The notes under the pieces are model-generated. The model worked only from the letters and a program-made list of their open reading frames with translations. It searched no databases and had not been told where the DNA came from. Of a stretch of DNA of 49,479 nt, positions 23,704-34,803 are shown piece after piece. Source of the DNA: Akkermansia sp. (GTDB taxonomy: Bacteria; Verrucomicrobiota; Verrucomicrobiia; Verrucomicrobiales; Akkermansiaceae). The DNA is taken from NCBI GenBank assembly GCA_017409465.1, contig JAFQSQ010000018.1, forward strand, positions 1 to 49,479, read 5' to 3'. Within the stretch, counting starts at the first letter, position 1. Every line of letters begins with the position of its first letter. Both the position numbers and the translations under genes were made by a program.

Positions 23704-24612
23704 ATGAAACCTACACTCCTTGTACTTGCAGCAGGTATGGGCAGCCGTTACGGCGGCCTCAAGCAGCTTGACCCCATGGGCCCCAATGGCGAAGTAATCC
23801 TCGATTACTCCGTTTACGATGCTATCCGCGCCGGTTTCGGTAAGGTGGTCTTCATTATCCGTAAGGACTTTGAGGAGGCCTTCAAGAGCCAGGTGGGTGC
23901 CCGCTTTGCCGGTAAGATTGAAGTTGATTATGCATTCCAGTGTCTGGATGATCTGCCCGAGGGGTACAGTGTGCCCGAGGGGCGCGTGAAGCCCTGGGGA
24001 ACCGCCCACGCTCTGTTGGCTGCCCGCGATGTGGTGAATGAGCCCTTCGGTGTGGTGAATGCTGATGACTTCTACGGTGCTGATGCTTTCGTGAAGGCTG
24101 CCGAATTCCTGACAGCTGAGGGTGGCTGCCCCTGCAAGGAGCACTACGGCATGATTGGTTATCCGCTCAAGAATACGCTCAGCGACCATGGCGATGTGAA
24201 TCGCGGTATCTGCGGTATCAAGGATGGCTACCTCGACAGCGTTGAGGAGTACACCAAGATTAAGGTCGAGGACGATGGCGTCTGCCGTGGTGACAGCCTC
24301 AGCGGCGAGCGTAAGCCGGTGGATCCGGAGGAGCTCGTTTCCATGAACTTCTGGGTATTCCCCGCAAGCTTCATCGCTCGTATCAAGGAGCACTTCACCG
24401 AGTTCATGGCTGCCCATGGCTCCGAGCTCAAGAGCGAGTGCTATATCCCCACGGTGGTGGATGAACTCATTCACAACGGCAAGGCCGATTGCCAGGTCAT
24501 CAAGACGACGGCTAATTGGTTGGGTGTGACCTATCCCAGCGACAAGCCTGCTGTGGTGGAGAGCATTGCCAAACTGGTGGAAGACGGTGTCTATCCTGCC
24601 AAACTCGGTTAA
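23704..24612 (+). CDS. NDP-sugar pyrophosphorylase-like nucleotidyltransferase
   Basis: The 302-residue protein is a GT-A-fold NTP transferase. The signature loop LVLAAGMGSRYGGLKQLDP near the N-terminus binds the NTP. PWGTAHALLAARDVV and VVNADDFYG are the base-contact and metal-binding segments. Such enzymes join a sugar-1-phosphate to a nucleotide. Downstream lies a sugar-1-kinase-like gene in the same operon, which suggests a two-step salvage route (sugar to sugar-1-P to NDP-sugar). The exact sugar and nucleotide cannot be read from sequence. Codon bias is strong, implying high expression. Confidence 0.85.
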   Translation: MKPTLLVLAAGMGSRYGGLKQLDPMGPNGEVILDYSVYDAIRAGFGKVVFIIRKDFEEAFKSQVGARFAGKIEVDYAFQCLDDLPEGYSVPEGRVKPWGTAHALLAARDVVNEPFGVVNADDFYGADAFVKAAEFLTAEGGCPCKEHYGMIGYPLKNTLSDHGDVNRGICGIKDGYLDSVEEYTKIKVEDDGVCRGDSLSGERKPVDPEELVSMNFWVFPASFIARIKEHFTEFMAAHGSELKSECYIPTVVDELIHNGKADCQVIKTTANWLGVTYPSDKPAVVESIAKLVEDGVYPAKLG

Positions 24613-24638
24613 CATCTCATCTATTCTCCTTTACGGTT

Positions 24639-25730
24639 ATGTTTAATCTGAAAGCCATAGCATCTCTGTTTGACCTGCGTGGTGACTACGTATACGGCGA
24701 GCCTTACGGCTCCGGGCACATCAACGATACATTCCGTATCGAGATGGATCAGGCCGGTATTCGCGTGCGTTTCATCCTTCAGCGTGTGAACAGCAATGTC
24801 TTCAAACAGCCCATCCCGCTGATGGAGAACGTGAAACGTGTGACGGATGAGGCTCTCCGTGTGCTGCTGGAAGAAGGCTGCAAGGAAGCTTACCGTCGTA
24901 CGCTGACCATCATCCCCGCTCGCGATGGCAAGCCCTATGCTCAGGATGAGGAGGGCAATGTATGGCGCGTATACCCGTTCATCGAGCGTGCTCGTACGTA
25001 CGACATGATTGAGAACCCCGGCCAGTGCGTTGAGGTGGCTCGTGCTTTCGGTAATTTCCAGAAGCTGGGCGCCAATCTTCCCGGGGCTCCTCTCTTCGAG
25101 ACCATTCCTGATTTCCACAACACTGCTAAGCGTCTGCAGAACTTCCGCAACGCCATCGCTGCCGACCCCCTGGGGCGCGCGGCATCCGTGCAGAAGGAAA
25201 TCGACTGGTATCTCTCCCGCGAGGCTGATTGCCACCGTGTGGTGAACTACCTGGCCAGTGGTGAGCTGCCCCTGCGTGTGACCCACAACGACACCAAGCT
25301 CAACAATGTGATGCTTGATGATGTGACCGGCGAGGGTATCTGCGTGATTGACCTCGATACCACCATGCCCGGCTCTGCTCTGTATGACTTCGGTGATATG
25401 ATTCGTACCTCCACCTCCCCTGCTGCGGAGGATGAGAAGGATATCTCCAAGGTGACTATGCGCATGGAGTACTTCGAGGCGTTGGCCAAGGGCTACTGCG
25501 AGGCCGCTACTTTCCTGACTCCGCTTGAGAAGGAACTGCTGCCGTTCTCCGGTAAGCTGCTGACGATGGAGTGTGGTATGCGCTTCCTCACCGACTACCT
25601 TGAGGGTGACACCTACTTCAAGATTCATCGTCCGGAGCATAACCTGGATCGTACCCGCACTCAGATGGCGCTGGTTGAATCCATCGAAAAACAGATGGAC
25701 ACCATGATGAATATCGTGTCTCAGTACTGA
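24639..25730 (+). CDS. Sugar kinase of the APH/NahK phosphotransferase family
   Basis: The 363-residue protein has the aminoglycoside-phosphotransferase kinase fold. The N-terminal lobe includes YGSGHINDTFRIEM. The catalytic loop THNDTKLNNVMLD (His216, Asp218, Asn223) is followed by the metal aspartates in VIDLDT. The fold and pairing resemble N-acetylhexosamine 1-kinase (NahK), which phosphorylates GlcNAc/GalNAc at C1, a fitting task for a mucin-sugar user; this specificity is inferred. I start at 24639 (MFNLKAIAS), 26 bp after the nucleotidyltransferase; the longer frame overlaps that gene. A drug-resistance role is unlikely given the partner. Confidence 0.82.
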   Translation: MFNLKAIASLFDLRGDYVYGEPYGSGHINDTFRIEMDQAGIRVRFILQRVNSNVFKQPIPLMENVKRVTDEALRVLLEEGCKEAYRRTLTIIPARDGKPYAQDEEGNVWRVYPFIERARTYDMIENPGQCVEVARAFGNFQKLGANLPGAPLFETIPDFHNTAKRLQNFRNAIAADPLGRAASVQKEIDWYLSREADCHRVVNYLASGELPLRVTHNDTKLNNVMLDDVTGEGICVIDLDTTMPGSALYDFGDMIRTSTSPAAEDEKDISKVTMRMEYFEALAKGYCEAATFLTPLEKELLPFSGKLLTMECGMRFLTDYLEGDTYFKIHRPEHNLDRTRTQMALVESIEKQMDTMMNIVSQY

Positions 25731-25752
25731 TTTATCATCCGGTAATCATTTT

Positions 25753-25793
25753 CGCACCGCTTTGCGTATCTCCCGCAGGGCGGTGCGTTTTTT
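25753..25793 (+). terminator. Rho-independent terminator of the sugar-kinase operon
   Basis: The outer stem CGCACCGC/GCGGTGCG (25753-25760 with 25780-25787) plus an inner GCG/CGC pair is followed by six T (25788-25793). Confidence 0.85.
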
Positions 25794-25846
25794 GTCTCGC
25801 CTACTGTCATATTCCCGCTACAATTGCTGCATCATCTGAAAAATGC

Positions 25847-25875
25847 TTGCCAAAAAGGCGGGGAATTGGTAGGAT
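25847..25875 (+). promoter_or_regulatory. Promoter of tRNA-Arg
   Basis: TTGCCA (25847-25852), a 17-bp spacer and TAGGAT (25870-25875) place the start site about 7 nt before the mature tRNA. Confidence 0.7.
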
Positions 25876-25888
25876 AAGCGCGCTTCCT

Positions 25889-25962
25889 GCTCCGGTAGCT
25901 CAGTTGGATAGAGCACGAGCCTTCTAAGCTTGGGGTCCCGCGTTCGAGCCGCGGCCGGAGCG
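25889..25962 (+). tRNA. tRNA-Arg (anticodon TCT)
   Basis: A complete cloverleaf can be folded. The acceptor stem is GCTCCGG/CCGGAGC, the D arm GCTC...GAGC, and the anticodon stem CGAGC/GCTTG with loop CTTCTAA, giving anticodon TCT at 25923-25925. The T arm is CCGCG-TTCGAGC-CGCGG. The anticodon reads AGA (and AGG by wobble). CCA is not encoded. It has its own promoter and terminator and stands alone. Confidence 0.96.
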
Positions 25963-25973
25963 GCATCATCATA

Positions 25974-26011
25974 AAGCCTTGCATCGTTAGTCGCTGATGC
26001 AGGGCTTTTTT
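25974..26011 (+). terminator. Rho-independent terminator of tRNA-Arg
   Basis: A 12-bp stem AAGCCTTGCATC/GATGCAGGGCTT (25974-25985 with 25996-26007, one G-U pair) runs into six T. Confidence 0.85.
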
Positions 26012-26031
26012 GTCAGTACTTTCTTTTTTTC

Positions 26032-27907
<1,876 letters not shown>

Positions 27908-27919
27908 ATAAAAATCCTA

Positions 27920-27958
27920 TCCTCCGGCGCAAAAGCATATTCCGTGCTTGCGCCGGAG
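27920..27958 (+). terminator. Hairpin terminator of thiC
   Basis: A perfect 12-bp stem CCTCCGGCGCAA/TTGCGCCGGAGG (27920-27931 with 27947-27958) with a partly paired loop begins about 12 bp after the stop. It has no T-tract. Confidence 0.7.
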
Positions 27959-27976
27959 GGCGGCGTATGGTATAAA
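27947..27976 (+). promoter_or_regulatory. Possible promoter of the phosphoesterase operon
   Basis: TATAAA (27971-27976) carries an extended TGG. A weak TTGCGC -35 (27947-27952) sits in the right arm of the thiC terminator. The expected leader is under 10 nt. Confidence 0.45.
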
Positions 27977-27990
27977 TACAGAGTTGCAAT

Positions 27991-28752
27991 ATGCCGCGTA
28001 TAGCTATCATCAGCGATATTCATGGGAATCTGCATGCCCTCTGTGCCGTGATGGAGGACGTGCAGGCGGAGATGTGTTCAGAGGTAGTCTGTCTGGGTGA
28101 TGTCGTGGGTTATTGTGCCTATCCCCGCGAGTGCCTGGACTACATCCGTAGCCTGAATTGCCACGTGGTGAAGGGCAATCATGATGAAGAGGTCGCCCGG
28201 GAGGATTTCTGCCGTATGAACGCAGTCGCACGTGCTGCGCTCAAATGGACTCGTGAGCAGTTGGATGAAGATCAGCTGAATTGGCTTTCGCGGCTTCAGT
28301 ATCAGCGTGTTGTTTCATCGCTGTTCACTATCGTGCATTCCAGCCTGGATTTCCCGAAGGCCTGGAATTACATCTTCAACGCCAATGATGCCAAGGCGCA
28401 CTTCATGCGCCAGTTTTCGCCGCTGTGCTTCCACGGGCATACGCATGATCCCAAAGTCTTCACCTGTACCCGTGATTATCAGGTAGGTGAGTATGTCGAT
28501 TTCCTTGGCGATATGTATGAGCACGGTCGAGCCGAGTTCCGGCTGGAGGAGGGAATCAAGTATTTCATCAATGTGGGCTCCGTAGGTCAGCCCCGCGATC
28601 GCGACAATCGCGCCTGCTACGCTGTGTATGATACGGATACGCGGACGGTGACAATCAAGCGCGTTCCTTACGATATCGAGGCGGCTCAGCAGGCGATTCT
28701 GGCTGTCGGCTTGCCGGAGTATCTGGCCGAGCGCCTGGCTAACGGATGTTGA
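27991..28752 (+). CDS. Calcineurin-like metallophosphoesterase
   Basis: The 253-residue cytosolic protein carries the full two-metal signature: DIHGN (Asp9, His11), LGDVVG (Asp37), KGNHDE (Asn63, His64, Asp65), a later VHSS, and HGHTH (His148, His150, His152). The NVGSVGQPRD stretch places it in the YfcE/MJ0936-like branch of phosphodiesterases. The substrate is unknown. It leads a likely operon with the LptF/G permease (22-bp gap) and the HAD phosphatase. Confidence 0.9.
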   Translation: MPRIAIISDIHGNLHALCAVMEDVQAEMCSEVVCLGDVVGYCAYPRECLDYIRSLNCHVVKGNHDEEVAREDFCRMNAVARAALKWTREQLDEDQLNWLSRLQYQRVVSSLFTIVHSSLDFPKAWNYIFNANDAKAHFMRQFSPLCFHGHTHDPKVFTCTRDYQVGEYVDFLGDMYEHGRAEFRLEEGIKYFINVGSVGQPRDRDNRACYAVYDTDTRTVTIKRVPYDIEAAQQAILAVGLPEYLAERLANGC

Positions 28753-28774
28753 GTAGAATGAACTTAATAAGTAT

Positions 28775-30136
28775 ATGACATTGATTCAGAGATTTTTGCC
28801 TGCCATTATCCTGGCTGCGTTCGGCACGCTGCTTGCCTTTTACCTGGTACCGGGAGAGCTGGAACAGATGAAATGGGAGGTGCCGGGGATGCCGGAAACC
28901 TATCCTATCGAGCAGAAGTGCCGCCCGGTGTTTCTGCTGCTGCTTTGCTATATCCCGGCGCTTGGCGCGCTGATGTATGCGTTCATGGGGACGATGGATC
29001 GCTACACCACGCGCAATTTCATCACCTATTTCCTGATGTGCACGCTGATTCTGCTGCTCATTTACATACTGGCCGATTTCACCGATAACATGGAGCGTTT
29101 CCGCTCCCGCTTCGAGGATCCGCTGCTTCAATCGCTCAAGTTTTACGGGACTCAGCTCCCGATGTTCCTCTATCAGATTCTGCCTTACACGCTGCTGATG
29201 GGGACGCTCTGGTGCCTCAGCAAGCTCTCGGGGACTTGCGAGATTACGGGGATGATGCAGTCCGGGCGCTCACTGCTGAGGCTCTGCTTCCCCATCTTCC
29301 TGATGTCCGGGCTCGTCGCGCTGAGCTATGGTATCTTCGGCTTCCACTGGGCGCCGAGTGGCTCGCTCTATCGCCAGATTATGCTCAAGCAGGCGCGTCT
29401 GGAGGACGGCTCGCCCAAGCCGATTATCTATCGAAGCGATGCGACCTGCCGCATCTGGCGTGTCAATCGTCCCGCCACAATCGAGAACCCCGGTGAGAGT
29501 CTTCGCGGGGTGATTATCGAACAGTTTGCCAAGAATGCACCCGGTAAACCGCTCATGCAATACACGGCATCGTCCGCTACCTGGAATAAGGCTGATTCCA
29601 CCTGGAAACTGGAGGACGTCTATGTGCGCGATATGGAGCAGGCAGCCGTGCATCCTGTCGATGACACCTTCTCTAAGGAACTCATCGTTGATTTCCAGGA
29701 AAAGCCCTACCAGATCATCAGCCCCTCGCAGAGCAATCGCATCGATTCCATGGGCACCTCGGCGCTCTATGAGTTCATTGCTTCCGGGGCAGGCTCGCGC
29801 GAGGATCGCTGTAAGAAACGCACCGAGTGGCATGTGCGAATAGCCCGTATCTTCTCGTGTCTGGTATTGGTGCTGCTCGCCATCCCCAGCGCGGTGACAT
29901 TCCAGCGGCGTGGTACCATGAAGGGTATCGGTATCGCAGTGCTATTGGCGGCACTGATGCTGTTCCTCTACCGCGTCTTCCCCTCATTGGGTGAAGCCGG
30001 GGTGATTCAGGCCTGGATCAGCGCGTGGATTCCGAATGTCATTTACCTGTTTATATCCATCTATCTTTTCCGGCAGAATCTGGCGCATCGCTCCTTCCGT
30101 GAGTGGCTGGACGCCAAGTTGCACCGTCAGCCATGA
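28775..30136 (+). CDS. LptF/LptG-family LPS-export permease
   Basis: The 453-residue inner-membrane protein has the YjgP/YjgQ layout: N-terminal helices (about 5-25, 52-71, 85-105), a further pair near 135-195, a periplasmic beta-jellyroll-like domain (about 200-345), and three C-terminal helices. LptF and LptG form the transmembrane part of the LptB2FG transporter that extracts LPS and feeds it to LptC/A. Which of the two this is cannot be decided; the partner and LptB are not in the window. It is longer than typical (about 350-400 residues), partly from a hydrophobic segment before the usual first helix. lpxK nearby (31469) fits an LPS-making organism. Confidence 0.82.
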   Translation: MTLIQRFLPAIILAAFGTLLAFYLVPGELEQMKWEVPGMPETYPIEQKCRPVFLLLLCYIPALGALMYAFMGTMDRYTTRNFITYFLMCTLILLLIYILADFTDNMERFRSRFEDPLLQSLKFYGTQLPMFLYQILPYTLLMGTLWCLSKLSGTCEITGMMQSGRSLLRLCFPIFLMSGLVALSYGIFGFHWAPSGSLYRQIMLKQARLEDGSPKPIIYRSDATCRIWRVNRPATIENPGESLRGVIIEQFAKNAPGKPLMQYTASSATWNKADSTWKLEDVYVRDMEQAAVHPVDDTFSKELIVDFQEKPYQIISPSQSNRIDSMGTSALYEFIASGAGSREDRCKKRTEWHVRIARIFSCLVLVLLAIPSAVTFQRRGTMKGIGIAVLLAALMLFLYRVFPSLGEAGVIQAWISAWIPNVIYLFISIYLFRQNLAHRSFREWLDAKLHRQP

Positions 30137-30786
30137 CGATACCCTGTCCACGCGGCCTTATCTTTGATTTCGACGGCGTCATCGTTGATACCGAGTGGGC
30201 CATCTACCAGTCCTGGGTACACCTGTATGCCCGGGAGGGGCAGGAGATTTCCATCGCCACCTATGCGCCCTGCCTCGGTGCCGGGTATTCGCATTGGGAC
30301 CCCGCGGCGCACCTGGAAAAGCTCACGGGTAAGAGCTATGATTGGGAGAAAGAGACCCCGGCGCGTCAGGCTCGGCTGGAGGCGGATCTGGAGCGCATGG
30401 GGATGATGCCCGGGATGCGCGAGTTGATGGATTTCTGCACAGAGCAGGGAATCGGTATGACCGTGGCCTCGTCCTCTTCACGTCGCTGGGTATCCGGCTG
30501 GCTGCAGCGCTTGGGGATAGAGCAGGAATTCCGCGCTACCTTCTGCCGTACGGATGGCTATGCCGTCAAACCGAATCCTGATTTGTTTCTGGCGGCGCTG
30601 CAATGCCTGAACTTACCGGCACAGGATTGCCTCGTCATCGAGGATTCGCCCAATGGGGTGCTGGCTGCGCAGCGGGCCGGTATCCCCTGTGTTGCCGTCC
30701 CGAATCGGATGACGGAGAGCGGCGATTTCTCTCCGGCTCGCTACCGGGTCAACAGCTTGTCTGAACTGCTGCAGGCGTTTGCATAA
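30133..30786 (+). CDS. HAD-superfamily hydrolase (beta-phosphoglucomutase/phosphatase-like)
   Basis: The 217-residue cytosolic protein shows the four HAD motifs: FDFDGVIVDTE (nucleophile Asp12, acid Asp14), TVASSSSRRW (motif II), the Lys in YAVKPNPDLFL (motif III) and VIEDSPNGVLAAQRAG (motif IV). The alpha-helical cap between residues 17 and 85 and the DGVIVDTE form point to the beta-phosphoglucomutase/sugar-phosphatase subgroup; the substrate is uncertain. The ATG at 30133 overlaps the permease stop (ATGA), so it is the last gene of that operon. Confidence 0.88.
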   Translation: MTIPCPRGLIFDFDGVIVDTEWAIYQSWVHLYAREGQEISIATYAPCLGAGYSHWDPAAHLEKLTGKSYDWEKETPARQARLEADLERMGMMPGMRELMDFCTEQGIGMTVASSSSRRWVSGWLQRLGIEQEFRATFCRTDGYAVKPNPDLFLAALQCLNLPAQDCLVIEDSPNGVLAAQRAGIPCVAVPNRMTESGDFSPARYRVNSLSELLQAFA

Positions 30787-30792
30787 AGAAAA

Positions 30793-30817
30793 ACCGCCGA
30801 CGGAAAGAGTCGGCGGT
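30793..30817. terminator. Bidirectional terminator between HAD and nitroreductase genes
   Basis: A 9-bp stem ACCGCCGAC/GTCGGCGGT (30793-30801 with 30809-30817) lies between convergent genes. On the minus strand it is followed by TTTTTC; on the plus strand by GCTTGTTT. Confidence 0.8.
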
Positions 30818-30847
30818 GCTTGTTTCGGGGGAGCAGAAGCTGAAATC

Positions 30848-31366
30848 TCAGCGGTAGATGACGTAGTCTGCCTTGCGAGGCTTGGCCGGGAAGGTGCCGC
30901 CGTCATCATAACCCAGGATGCAGATGGCCACTCCTTTCATCTGCGGAGCCAGTCCCCACTCAGCCTTGAGAGCTTCCCCCTCCGGCGTGTCGAACATTTC
31001 GGCTGCGCGGTTGATATAGCACGAGCCCAGCCCGACAGCCTGTGCGGCATTCAGCAGATTGGCCATGACCATGCAGGCATCGGCAAATCCGTTGGCATTC
31101 GCCCCGTCCCGGAAGACGATAACCGCGGTGGGGGCTCCATAGAAGGGATCCTTGGAAGCGTTCATCACTGCGGCATTCATGGCTGAGAGCCTGTCGCGCA
31201 ACTCCGGATTCTGGACGACAACCATCTGCGGGGATTGTGTGCCGTGCCCGGTGGGAGCATAGGTAGCGGCTTCAAGAACAGCCTCCAGCTCTTCGCGCGT
31301 AATCTGCTCAGCCTTGTACTTGCGGCAGCTGCGCCGCGTTTTCATATCTACGAGGGTCTCTTGCAT
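30848..31366 (-). CDS. Nitroreductase-family FMN protein
   Basis: The 172-residue protein is of the short nitroreductase type. The N-terminal FMN-binding stretch TRRSCRKYKAEQITREELEA is followed by EAATYAPTGHGTQ, and ANLLNAAQAVGLGSCYINRA and ILGYDDG occupy the usual later positions. Such enzymes reduce nitroaromatics, quinones or related compounds with NAD(P)H; the natural substrate is unknown. Its own strong promoter lies between it and lpxK, and the -10 box ends 9 bp before the ATG. Confidence 0.88.
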   Translation of the reverse strand: MQETLVDMKTRRSCRKYKAEQITREELEAVLEAATYAPTGHGTQSPQMVVVQNPELRDRLSAMNAAVMNASKDPFYGAPTAVIVFRDGANANGFADACMVMANLLNAAQAVGLGSCYINRAAEMFDTPEGEALKAEWGLAPQMKGVAICILGYDDGGTFPAKPRKADYVIYR

Positions 31367-31375
31367 AGTGGCCTT

Positions 31376-31404
31376 ATATTAGCCGAAGTCCGCTCCCAGG
31401 TCAA
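31376..31404 (-). promoter_or_regulatory. Promoter of the nitroreductase gene (leaderless geometry)
   Basis: Minus-strand TTGACC (31399-31404), a 17-bp spacer and TAATAT (31376-31381). The predicted start site is 0-4 nt before the ATG at 31366. Confidence 0.75.
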
Positions 31405-31468
31405 CGAGAAAGGAAGTCACCGTACAGCGTATCACAGGACCTTGGCTGGCTGACCACGCCTCCTTATT

Positions 31469-32665
31469 TTACAACACATCTCCCCATTGGGGAGCCGGCT
31501 GGGGCTTGCTCAGGTCGCAGATGCGGTCTATCATGCGATCCCAGTGTTCCTGCCCCTGTTCGATGTCAATCTGGATGCGCAGGAAGTAAATCGGGACATC
31601 CATTTCTCCGGGTTTGAGGAATCGAACGGCGTCTTTCTCCGTCGTCACGATGATATCCATGGCACGGTCAGCACAGCGCTCTACGAAAGCATCGAGCTCT
31701 TCCTGGTCGAACCAATAGTGATCCGGGTATCGGCGGCGAATCTCCACATGGGCACCCAGTCCCTCAACCAGCCCTTCGAAGCTTTCCGGGCGGGCGATAC
31801 CGCTCATGCAGGCTACATATTTACCCTTGAGGAAGGAGAGCTCCTGCCGCTCCCCTGTGAAGATGTTTTCAAGGTAAGAGGGAGCGTGGTTGCAGACGAT
31901 GATGTCAGCGACTTTGTTGTATTTGCGGATGGTGGCAATCAGTTCATCCTGAGGTTTGCCGCCACTCTTGGTAAGGATGATATAGCTGGCTCTCTTGAGG
32001 CTGGTACGCGGTTCGCGCATGGTACCTCGCGGCAGCAGCGAGCCGGTGCCGAAAGGGAAGCCGCAGTCCACCAGCACGATGTCAATCTCGTGCTTGAGCT
32101 TGAGATACTGCATGCCGTCATCCAGAATCAGCGTGTTGCTGCCCAGCTGTTCGATGGCGAAGATGCCGGATTTGACTCGGTCTTTGTCTACCAGGACGGC
32201 CACTCCGTCCAGATTCCGCGCCAGCATGAAGGGCTCGTCTCCTGCATAGAGCGGAGAGAGGTAGCGTGTCGTGCCGTCGCTGGCGATTTTGGGAAGCCGT
32301 TTGATACGTCGCCCCGATTTGTCCAGCCAGACCTGCGGCTCTTCCAGATCGGCACTCTTGTAGCCGCGTGTCAAAATGGCGCATTTGCGCCCGCGGGCCG
32401 CGAGGGTGCGCGAGAGGAACTCCACCACAGGTGTTTTACCGGTGCCGCCTGCTGTGATATTGCCCACGCTGACCACAAAGGTGCCCAGGTAATGCACCGT
32501 TTTGATGCGTCGGCGGAAGAGGAACAGGCGGGTCTTGACCAGCAGATAGAAGAAAAAGGAGGCAAAGCGCAGTACACAGCGCATCATCCACGCGCGGAAT
32601 CCCCGGGCGCGACCGAATATCACCTCGGTCCCCCATTCCTCAAATTCTTCCATCCGGGTCTTCAT
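31469..32665 (-). CDS. lpxK: Tetraacyldisaccharide 4'-kinase
   Basis: The 398-residue inner-membrane kinase phosphorylates the lipid A disaccharide at the 4' position. An N-terminal hydrophobic, basic anchor (about residues 28-53) precedes the Walker A loop [13 protein letters not shown] (Lys77). Also visible are [16 protein letters not shown] and the Walker-B-like [21 protein letters not shown] near the end is conserved in LpxK. It follows asnS by 22 bp on the same strand, so the two are probably cotranscribed. Its presence shows the organism makes lipid A. Confidence 0.94.
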   Translation of the reverse strand: MKTRMEEFEEWGTEVIFGRARGFRAWMMRCVLRFASFFFYLLVKTRLFLFRRRIKTVHYLGTFVVSVGNITAGGTGKTPVVEFLSRTLAARGRKCAILTRGYKSADLEEPQVWLDKSGRRIKRLPKIASDGTTRYLSPLYAGDEPFMLARNLDGVAVLVDKDRVKSGIFAIEQLGSNTLILDDGMQYLKLKHEIDIVLVDCGFPFGTGSLLPRGTMREPRTSLKRASYIILTKSGGKPQDELIATIRKYNKVADIIVCNHAPSYLENIFTGERQELSFLKGKYVACMSGIARPESFEGLVEGLGAHVEIRRRYPDHYWFDQEELDAFVERCADRAMDIIVTTEKDAVRFLKPGEMDVPIYFLRIQIDIEQGQEHWDRMIDRICDLSKPQPAPQWGDVL

Positions 32666-32687
32666 GGAGCTCTCTCAGTGTATGGGG

Positions 32688-34052
32688 TTAGAATTCGCAG
32701 TTGCGGGGGGTGCGGGGGTAGGGCAGCACGTCGCGGATGTTCTGAATCCCCGTCACGAACATGATGAGTCGCTCAAACCCGAGCCCGAATCCGGCGTGCG
32801 GTACAGTGCCGTAGCGGCGCAGGTCGCAGTACCAGGTATAGCCGCTCTTGTCCATGCCCATGCGTTCGATATTGGCTTCCAGCTGTTCCAGTCGCTCCTC
32901 GCGCTGGCTGCCGCCGATGAGTTCGCCGATGCCCGGTACGAGTACGTCCATGGCCGTCACCGTCTTGCCGTCATCATTGAGGCGCATGTAGAAGGGCTTG
33001 ATTTCCTTCGGATAATTGTACACAATCACCGGGCATTTGAAGTGTTTTTCCGTGAGGAAACGCTCGTGCTCGCTCTGCATATCCATCCCCCAGTGCGGCG
33101 GGAACTCGAATTTCTCGCCACTCTTCTGCATGATATCGATAGCCTCGGTGTAGGAGCATCGGACAAACGACCGACTGACCACGGCTTCCAGACGTGCCCT
33201 CAACCCTTTGTCCACAAACTTGTTGAAGAAGTCGAGGTCGCCGCTCTCATCGGCGAGCATGGTGTTGACGACATGTTTCACAAAGGCCTCGGCTATATCC
33301 ATATCTCCCTCCAGATCGCAGAAGGCCATCTCCGGTTCAATCATCCAGAACTCGGCTGCATGGCGTGAGGTATTGCTGTTCTCTGCGCGGAACGTAGGAC
33401 CGAAGGTATAGATGTTGCTCAGCGCACAGGCCATGGTTTCGCCCTCCAGCTGTCCGGAGACGGTGAGACTGGCTGCCTTGCCGAAGAAATCCTTGTCGTA
33501 GCTCTTGTTGTCTGCCAGCGGATCCAGCGTGGTGACATGGAACATTTCACCCGCGCCCTCGCAGTCGGATGCCGTGATGATGGGAGTATGTATCCACACG
33601 AAATCACGCTCCAGGAAGAACTGATGTACGGCTGCTGCCATCCGCGAACGCGTGCGGAACACAGCACCAAAGAGATTCGTGCGGGCGCGCAGGTGTGCGA
33701 TGCTGCGCAGGAACTCAGGAGAGTGCCCCTTCTTCTGCAGCGGGTAGGTGTCCGGCGCATTGCCCACCAGCCTGACCCTTGTTGCCTGAATCTCCCAGCG
33801 TTGCTTGCCGGGGCTCTCCACGAGGCGTCCGATGATGGAGACGGAAGCGCCGGTACCCATGCTGGTGATATCCTCATAGCCGGGAATCCCTGCATCTGCC
33901 ACCACCTGGATGGAGGCCAGACTGGTGCCATCGTTTACTTCAAGGAATGAGAAAGCTTTAGAATCGCGGCGGGTGCGCACCCATCCCTCCACCAGTATCT
34001 CCTCCATCGGGGCTTCGCTTGCCAGCGCGTGTTTAACAAGTGTGCGTTTCAT
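32688..34052 (-). CDS. asnS: Asparaginyl-tRNA synthetase
   Basis: The 454-residue class II synthetase charges tRNA-Asn. An N-terminal OB-fold anticodon domain ([18 protein letters not shown]) precedes the catalytic core with [21 protein letters not shown], the class II motif 2 [20 protein letters not shown], and motif 3 [27 protein letters not shown] and the AGEMF flipping region mark AsnS rather than AspS. Direct charging implies tRNA-Asn need not go through the GatCAB route. Confidence 0.96.
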   Translation of the reverse strand: MKRTLVKHALASEAPMEEILVEGWVRTRRDSKAFSFLEVNDGTSLASIQVVADAGIPGYEDITSMGTGASVSIIGRLVESPGKQRWEIQATRVRLVGNAPDTYPLQKKGHSPEFLRSIAHLRARTNLFGAVFRTRSRMAAAVHQFFLERDFVWIHTPIITASDCEGAGEMFHVTTLDPLADNKSYDKDFFGKAASLTVSGQLEGETMACALSNIYTFGPTFRAENSNTSRHAAEFWMIEPEMAFCDLEGDMDIAEAFVKHVVNTMLADESGDLDFFNKFVDKGLRARLEAVVSRSFVRCSYTEAIDIMQKSGEKFEFPPHWGMDMQSEHERFLTEKHFKCPVIVYNYPKEIKPFYMRLNDDGKTVTAMDVLVPGIGELIGGSQREERLEQLEANIERMGMDKSGYTWYCDLRRYGTVPHAGFGLGFERLIMFVTGIQNIRDVLPYPRTPRNCEF

Positions 34053-34085
34053 GCGTATTTTCGGTGTACTGCCTTACAGGGTTAC

Positions 34086-34114
34086 ACTATATCACCGCGT
34101 GCCCGCCATGGCAA
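34086..34114 (-). promoter_or_regulatory. Promoter of asnS-lpxK
   Basis: Minus-strand TTGCCA (34109-34114), a 17-bp spacer and TATAGT (34086-34091), with a predicted start site near 34079 and a leader of about 27 nt. Confidence 0.75.
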
Positions 34115-34232
34115 GCAAAACAACTGCTTTTCCCACGTCTTGCCGAGACGCTTTTCTGTCATGTTTTCCTGCCTTTCCTGAGTGACTGTTCTTTATCGTA
34201 TTTGATTATGTCAGAATTGTCATATTGCAGGG

Positions 34233-34261
34233 TTGACTTGTGACGTTTTTAGGGCTATTAT
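34233..34261 (+). promoter_or_regulatory. Promoter of the small secreted protein gene
   Basis: TTGACT (34233-34238), a 17-bp spacer and TATTAT (34256-34261), near consensus, with a predicted leader of about 39 nt. The sequence between this and the asnS promoter holds nothing else I can name. Confidence 0.75.
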
Positions 34262-34306
34262 TAAGGTGCAGTTAACCTTCAGGTTACATAAAGTATCAGA
34301 CAGGAC

Positions 34307-34774
34307 ATGAAAGCAAGCATCACCACCGTATGTATGGTCGCCCTGATGGGGTGCCCTCTGGTAGCGCAGGAAGCCACCGTGACAGCAGCTCCGGCTGCGG
34401 AGCCCGGCATGTCGGTAGTCTCGCGCAGTTATCTGGAAATCAGCCGCAGCATACTACAGACACTGCGTGAGCTGACAAGCACGCTGGATGCCGTACAGGA
34501 TAAGTCCGACGCAGATGCTTCTGCCCAGCAGGTGCTGGCCATCGCCGATAAGATGCAGAAGCTGCAGGCTGAGGCAGAGACGATTCCCATGCTGACTCCG
34601 GAACAGGAGGCCGAGGTGAAAGCCAATATCAATGAGCAGGAGGTGAAAGAGACGGTTCATAATTTCCTGGTTTCCGTGGTACAGATGGCACAGGTGAATT
34701 GCTATGAGTCTGAGGCGTTGAACAATGCTCTGTCGCTGATGCTGGGTAAGCACATCACGACGGTTGAGAACTGA
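34307..34774 (+). CDS. Small secreted helical protein
   Basis: The 155-residue protein has a signal peptide (MKASITTVCMVALMGCPLVAQ, cleavage probably after VAQ or nearby; the CPL is not a clean lipobox). The mature chain is Ala/Glu/Gln-rich and helical, with heptad-like LRELTSTLDAVQDK and ADKMQKLQAEAETI stretches. No family recognised. It shares size, secretion and a late NCYESEALNNALSLM pattern with the acidic secreted protein at 23151-23561 (YYDCETLKDALEDLE), so the two may be distant paralogues. Strong promoter and terminator; monocistronic. Confidence 0.78.
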   Translation: MKASITTVCMVALMGCPLVAQEATVTAAPAAEPGMSVVSRSYLEISRSILQTLRELTSTLDAVQDKSDADASAQQVLAIADKMQKLQAEAETIPMLTPEQEAEVKANINEQEVKETVHNFLVSVVQMAQVNCYESEALNNALSLMLGKHITTVEN

Positions 34775-34803
34775 TTTGCTCTTTACTAATTTTCTGAATA
34801 AAT

